Source: Grifola frondosa (taxonomy: Eukaryota; Basidiomycota; Agaricomycetes; Polyporales; Grifolaceae). From it: a DNA stretch of 64,000 nucleotides. The notes beneath the pieces were generated by a model. It ran no database searches and was not told the origin of the DNA. It saw only the letters and a list, made by a program, of their open reading frames with translations. Made by a program: the position numbers and the translations under genes. The stretch covers positions 62,001 through 126,000 of the forward strand of contig LUGG01000041.1 in assembly GCA_001683735.1 (NCBI GenBank), in the 5' to 3' direction. Shown piece after piece: positions 59,387-64,000 of this stretch; position 1 is the stretch's first letter; every line of letters begins with the position of its first letter.

Positions 59387-61031
59387 TCACTCTGTCTCCA
59401 CAATGACACCACAACCTAAACACCAATTTCCTTCCCAGACTGCGGCGACTTGGCCTTGCGCAATACCTGTCTGAGGTTGCTGGAATGTGATGTGGATCAT
59501 CCCATCAACAGACCGCCTATTCGGAATCGTGTTCATGAGTGGCAGAGAAGGGAAGGCGAATGAACGGAAATTACCTTCGGACTACACAAGGGACATCGAG
59601 CATGCGATGCCTGAACTGCATGCGGGCTCGGAAGCCCTGGTCTTCGATACCAGCAGGGGGAGAGTCTTTCCAAATCCACTCCCATTCATTCGCCCAGATG
59701 GAATTACAGGAGAGTGCCGGGTGATCACTACATAATTATGTCAGTCATTAAAAGCTTGTACAACCAAAATGGTACTGACGATCCAGGAACAACATAAATC
59801 TCATTTTTCACCGGGTCCTTCTTTGCAACAAACATCTTCTGAGGCATACCCCTAATCCTCGCACCCTGGCCAACGGTATATGACCACAGCCCTTGGTGAG
59901 TTGTGAGCGTCTTCCCGGTCTCGAGATCGATAATTAACCCAGGGTTCGGCGGAATATACTGTGCTGGAGGACTACTTCAGCGCCGTCACATCATAACGAG
60001 TTCCAGACCGCTGCACACATATGAAATCATTGAACCGTTGCTTCTCACCAACGAAGCATATTCCCATGCTCTCCTCTCGCTGCGCAGTGGGCAGTCCCCA
60101 ACGCTGTGCCATCTCTCGTACCTCCGTCTTTTTGAACTTGGCAATTGGAAAGAGCGCCCGCGCCAGAGCGGCCTCCGAGATGGAGGACAAATAATATGTT
60201 TGGTCTTTCGTCCGGTCGGCCGGTCGCATGAGTTGCGGGCGAGGTGTTGTTATATTGCTAGAGAATATATGCGATGCTAATGAGGGATGGGGGAACCATG
60301 CTTTATCTGCATAATGCCCTACATGAATGGGTGTGGATGAGTAGCGCAGACCTTCTAAATACAAGGAGATGCACCTGTAGCCAGCCACGAGTCTTTGGGA
60401 GTGATATGGTCTAGTAAAGCCCCGAATTTCACTTCCCTGTGCGACACGATTCATATTCACACGTACGACGGTGCAAAAAAAAAAAGTACCGATTACACCA
60501 TATGTCAGGATTCGGCGTTCCGCCCTTCTCCAAATCTCCAGAGCTGGCTCGAAAACTCGCGTCCAATACTCCCGTGACAGGTCGACCTAACAGAAGTTCA
60601 GTAGCCAGTCAGAGGCGAGCGGATAAGGGCGCACCAGTTTACATGGGATATCGAGCATACGGCAAACGCGCTGCACGTCTGCCCAGTCTTTCTTCCACTC
60701 ACATCCGCTATCCGTGCCAGACTCGTCGCGCGTGTCCCAGTTACGCATATACACCGCAGAAAGGTCATAATCCTGCGCGACACTCAAAACACATCCACAA
60801 GGCAAGAGAAGCGAGCCAAACACGAACCTTGTCTGCTAGCAACTTTGCCACGACTGACGAATCAACGCCGCCGGACATGGCGACGACCACTGCTAACTGG
60901 TCGATATTGACTATTCCTCAGAAGAGATGTTAAAGCGACGCACCTCGGTCGCCCTTCTGTGGGCTAAGTCTCGCTACATGAGTCTTGTAGAGAGAGATAG
61001 AGCGCAGTAACGAGCTCGGCCATGCCCGCAT
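59387..61031 (-). CDS. Mitochondrial tRNA-specific 2-thiouridylase (MnmA/Slm3/MTU1 type)
   Basis: Adds sulphur to U34 of mitochondrial tRNA-Lys, -Gln and -Glu. From ATG at 61031: an Arg/Ser/Leu presequence (MRAWPSSLLRSISLYKTH), the ATP pyrophosphatase PP-loop VVVAMSGGVDSSVVAKLL (about 60870), YMRNWDTRDESG, GGTPNPDIWCNR with the first catalytic cysteine, EVKFGALLDHITPKDSWLAT, TKDQTYYLSSISEAALARAL, SMGICFVGEKQRFNDFI with the second catalytic cysteine, GLWSYTVGQGARI and a terminal beta-barrel with QPQTGIAQGQVAAV, stop at 59387-59389. Oddity: between PALEIWR and GGTPNPD (near 60523-60530) the frame shifts by one base; an extra A in the short A run restores it. A poly-T tract sits in the following intron. 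It is divergent from the Trf4-like gene. Confidence 0.92.
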
Positions 61032-61232
61032 TAACCTTTCAAGAAGTCAACCCAACTATTACAAGCAATATGTTGCCCAAGAAGATGTAAGAGTAAGAGG
61101 CGCCCACATCGTGATCGACGCGCACGTGGAACTCCCAATTTGGATAAACGTAGTTTGCTCAACGGGCGTCTCATAAACTTCAGGATTGCCTTCATACTCT
61201 CTAAGGGCGATAACACTCTGCTCCCTCCACTC
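61032..61232. promoter_or_regulatory. Divergent promoter, 2-thiouridylase / Trf4-like genes
   Basis: Only 201 bp separate the two start codons, so promoter elements are probably shared. No specific factor site was recognised. Confidence 0.5.
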
Positions 61233-63401
61233 ATGTCCAGCTCGCGACCTAAATCACAGCGTAATGCCTCTGGGACATCGACTCCAAAGACCCAGGAGAA
61301 GGATAAATCCGAGAATCGGCGGGCACGACGTCAACGCGAGAAGGACGAGCGCAATGCCGATGCAGGGCCCTCCAACTCGTCTGCTTCCGATTCCAAAATT
61401 TCAATAGCAAGCGGTTCTAAAGACGACACTAAAAACAGGGTTGTCTCATTTCAGGAAGCAGATTTCATCCCGTTCGAGTTATCTGACACGGAAGTCGTTG
61501 CGCCTGTGGCGGACTCACACCAAGTGCGTGAGTGGGATCGGGGGAAGGGGAAGGGACGGGAGAGAGGGCCTAAGCGCAAGACAGATGAAGTTGACCTGAA
61601 CGATGGGTACGTGAACAAGAAGCAGCGTGTCGCTGCAGCGTCGCGGAAGGCACCATGGGTCAAGGACGTGGACTGGGACAGCTGTACGAACGTCTCAGAG
61701 ATGTATGTGTTACAGGATTTTTCCCACAAGTTCTATTGACGGACCGATTGTTTTGCGGTAGGCTCCATCGCGAGGTGGAGGCGTTTGTGGAGTACGTTTC
61801 GCCAACACCTGTGGAAGACGAAGTGCGCTCGCTTATTGTCGCGCTGGTATCGCGAGCCGTAACGCGCGAATACCCCGATGCTCAAGTGTTGCCTTTTGGC
61901 AGCTACGAAACGAAATTATACCTTCCCATAGGGTACGTGCTCACATTGGCACCGCCGAGCGCACACTCTCACAGTCCTCAAGAGACATAGATCTAGTCAT
62001 ATATTCCCAATCCATGGCCTACAGCGACAAAGTGAGCGTCCTCCATTCGCTCGCGAACACAATCAAGCGCGCGGGGATTACAGATAGAGTGACGATCATC
62101 GCGAAAGCCAAGGTGCCAATCGTCAAGTTCGTCACGACGCACGGACGCTTTTCGGTGGACATCAGCATCAACCAAGGGAATGGCGTCACCGCCGGCAAGA
62201 TGATAAAGCTCTTTCTCGCAGAGCTGCCTGCGCTGCGCAGCCTGGTGCTGATAATCAAGTCGTTCTTGAGCCAGCGCAGCATGAACGAGGTGTTCACGGG
62301 TGGGCTTGGGAGCTACAGCATAGTGTGTCTCGCAATCAGCTTTCTGCAAATGCATCCGAAGATACGCAGAGGCGAAATCGACCCGTCAAAAAATCTGGGT
62401 GTGCTCGTGATGGAGTTCTTCGAGCTGTACGGGTGTCACTTTAACTATCACGAAGTCGGCATTTCATTGCGAGATGGTGGGACATACTTCAACAAGAGGA
62501 AGAGGGGATGGATGGACTATGGGCAGCCGAAGTTGTTATCAATCGAAGATCCTGGTGATATGAGTGAGTTGACAATTTGATATTGCTGTCATCGTCCCTG
62601 GCATTCATCTGAACATTAATGGCGTCGCATCAGCAAACGATATATCTAGAGGATCATATGGGATAGCGAAAGTCCGCATGACTCTTGCCGGCGCATATGG
62701 AATCATGACCGCAGCAGCATACTTGCAAGCGGGCGTCATCAGTGCTCGGCGGGAAGGCAGGACTGTCCATCTACGAGATACAGAAAATCCGGAGGATAGA
62801 AGTATTCTTGCCAGCGTTATGGGCGTGACGCAGGAGGTCGGTAGCTCTGTCCTAGCTTGGCGGCATGTGCTGACGATTTCAGCAGACAATTAATCATCGC
62901 AAACTGGTACAGGAGGTGTATGACCGTCAGGTCCTGCACCGGATGCTCGGAGTGGTGCCGCAGGAGACGATGGCGCCCCGGACGCCACAGCCCGAGCGGA
63001 ATGGCAAGACGCGCGCCGCAGAGGAGGAGAGCGTCAAGTCAGCCTGGGAAGAGGCTGACATGGACCTCGAGTCTGCAGAAGAAGATGCAAAGTTTGAAGC
63101 AGAAGATGAAAGCAGATATGAGATCAGGCGGAGCCAGCCACCGAAGAAGCGGCGGCGGGTTGGGGGGAAGCAGGACCTGCACACGGTGTACACCACTGAT
63201 GACGACGACGACGGCATCGGAGGTGGACCGAGTGCCGATGATGATGGTGATGGGACGTCTGAGGAGGAACATGAATATGACTTGTCGGTGCTGGACGACA
63301 GGAATCAAAACGGATCCAGGAGCAGGAGGTCCGAGGGAGGGAGCCGGAAGAGGTCTTATTGGCTATCAAAGGGTATAGGTGGCGATATAAGCGATGATTG
63401 A
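61233..63401 (+). CDS. Non-canonical poly(A) polymerase, Trf4/Trf5 (TENT4) type
   Basis: The catalytic subunit expected in a TRAMP-like complex, which adds short oligo(A) tails to faulty nuclear RNAs for exosome decay. The N-terminus is disordered and basic (KSENRRARRQREKDERN). The nucleotidyltransferase domain has the helical LHREVEAFVEYVSPTPVE, the GS motif LPFGSYETKLYLPIG and the metal-binding DID (GDIDLVIYSQ, after an intron ending near 61986), with the third aspartate in FSVDISINQGNGV. The PAP-associated domain has FLSQRSMNEVFTGGLGSYS, KNLGVLVMEFFELYG and YGIAKVRMTLAGAYGIMTAA. After HRKLVQEVYDRQVLHRML the C-terminus is acidic with a KKRRRVGG nuclear-localisation-like cluster, ending SDD at 63401. 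Five exons with frame-perfect joins and no lesion. Confidence 0.92.
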
Positions 63402-63827
63402 TGTAGAGAAATTGCGCCGACATCGAAGTTTGCCAGTTTCTGTCTGATACATGAAATGGAGTCATGGACTTGGGCACTGGACGACACCGCTCGAGTTCGA
63501 GCCGGTGGTTGAGATAGATCAGCGCGGGGAGGAAGACCTGGGGGAGGAAGGTAGAGGCTGCATAGATGATTGCTAGGATACAAGAGTTGATGGGTTTGAG
63601 GCGGGAGGCAGTGAAAGTGATGTCTCGAGACTCGCTGGAGGTGGCGCGTAGACGCGACGGGCGCCTAATGGTGAGAGACATCAACGGCCCCAGTTGTTCG
63701 TAGTCGCCGTGCTCATCTTCAAGCTTACTTCCACCATCTACGCCATTTTTCGCCCAACAAGACGAGCAGGCCGCTGTTGTCGCTGGTCGCTCGTGGTCGT
63801 CGTCGTTCTCACCTTCCTTATTTCAAT
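63402..63827. other. Intergenic, 3' flank of Trf4-like gene
   Basis: No clear gene. A long minus-strand open frame (63124-63684) overlaps the coding part of the Trf4-like gene and is treated as a shadow. The last part (about 63720-63827) may be a leader or first exon of the next gene. Confidence 0.4.
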
Positions 63828-63883
63828 GTACGTCCTTTCGTCCACGCCAACTTGCTGGCAACATCTCATTCCAGCCGCTCTAG

Positions 63884-64000
63884 GACCACTACGCGAGCTC
63901 CAGTTCCCCCCTCAATCTCAAAGACCGCATCGCCGCTTTTCAGCAGCAGCGCGATGCTGCAGAATCGTCGAATCCAAAGAACTCCACTTTAAAACCTCCT
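63884..64000 (+). CDS. Edge of a further gene, partial
   Basis: An open frame with protein-like composition (DHYASSSSPLNLKDRIAAFQ, then a Lys/Ser/Asn stretch) runs off the window end. It is preceded by a plausible 56-nt intron (GTACGT at 63828 to CTCTAG at 63883). The upstream in-frame sequence (ending PYFN) has no ATG within view, so the first exon is not defined. The LKDRIAAF pattern occurs in several fungal proteins with disordered N-termini; no name can be given. Confidence 0.3.

Noticed and set aside
63124..63684. 186-residue minus-strand frame with a hydrophobic stretch
   Set aside because: Its C-terminal half overlaps the acidic tail of the Trf4-like gene in antisense. The hydrophobic part alone is not enough to call a gene.
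1..64000. CRISPR arrays, bacterial operons, phage genes
   Set aside because: Spliced eukaryotic genes throughout; no regularly spaced repeats and no Shine-Dalgarno-led operons.

Overview
The window is nuclear DNA of a filamentous basidiomycete, most likely an Agaricomycete. Almost every gene is split by short introns (about 45-65 nt) with GT..AG ends. Protein types typical of mushrooms are present: a DUF6593-like protein, a tyrosine-kinase-like (TKL) serine/threonine kinase and F-box/LRR proteins. Genus cannot be named from the sequence.

Layout. 0-12.5 kb: partial metallophosphoesterase (-), cytosolic glutamyl-tRNA synthetase (+), broken F-box/LRR copy 1 (-), TKL kinase with SAP-like repeats (-), AMP-forming acyl-CoA ligase (-). 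12.5-16.1 kb: gene-poor. 16.1-25.2 kb: DUF6593-like (+), WD40 protein resembling TFIIIC subunit Sfc6 (-), choline-transporter-like membrane protein (+), zinc-type (MDR) oxidoreductase (-). 25.3-29.6 kb: F-box/LRR copy 2 (+, in-frame stop) and an unrelated F-box gene (+). 29.6-41.5 kb: very gene-poor, with one acidic low-complexity protein gene (34.3-35.4 kb, -). 41.5-47.4 kb: AAAP amino-acid transporter (+), GT8 glycosyltransferase (+), prephenate dehydrogenase (+), tRNA-Ala(AGC). 47.7-52 kb: two inverted fragments of a decayed acetolactate synthase gene enclosing F-box/LRR copy 3. 52-64 kb: tiny membrane protein (-), FAHD1-like acylpyruvase (+), SAPS-domain phosphatase regulator (-), mitochondrial tRNA 2-thiouridylase (-), Trf4/Trf5-type poly(A) polymerase (+), and the edge of one more gene.

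Genes acting in one process: three entries concern tRNA or translation (glutamyl-tRNA synthetase, 2-thiouridylase, tRNA-Ala), one Pol III transcription (TFIIIC) and one RNA surveillance (Trf4). There is no sign of a biosynthetic cluster, a virus or an intact transposon. The most unusual features are a three-copy F-box/LRR family in which each copy carries a different lesion, the inverted acetolactate synthase relics around copy 3, a kinase lacking the beta-3 lysine, and single-base frame breaks in several otherwise conserved housekeeping genes, which look more like consensus-sequence errors than decay.

Exon limits were deduced by eye from splice signals and reading-frame continuity. Family names rest on recognised motifs, not on database searches.
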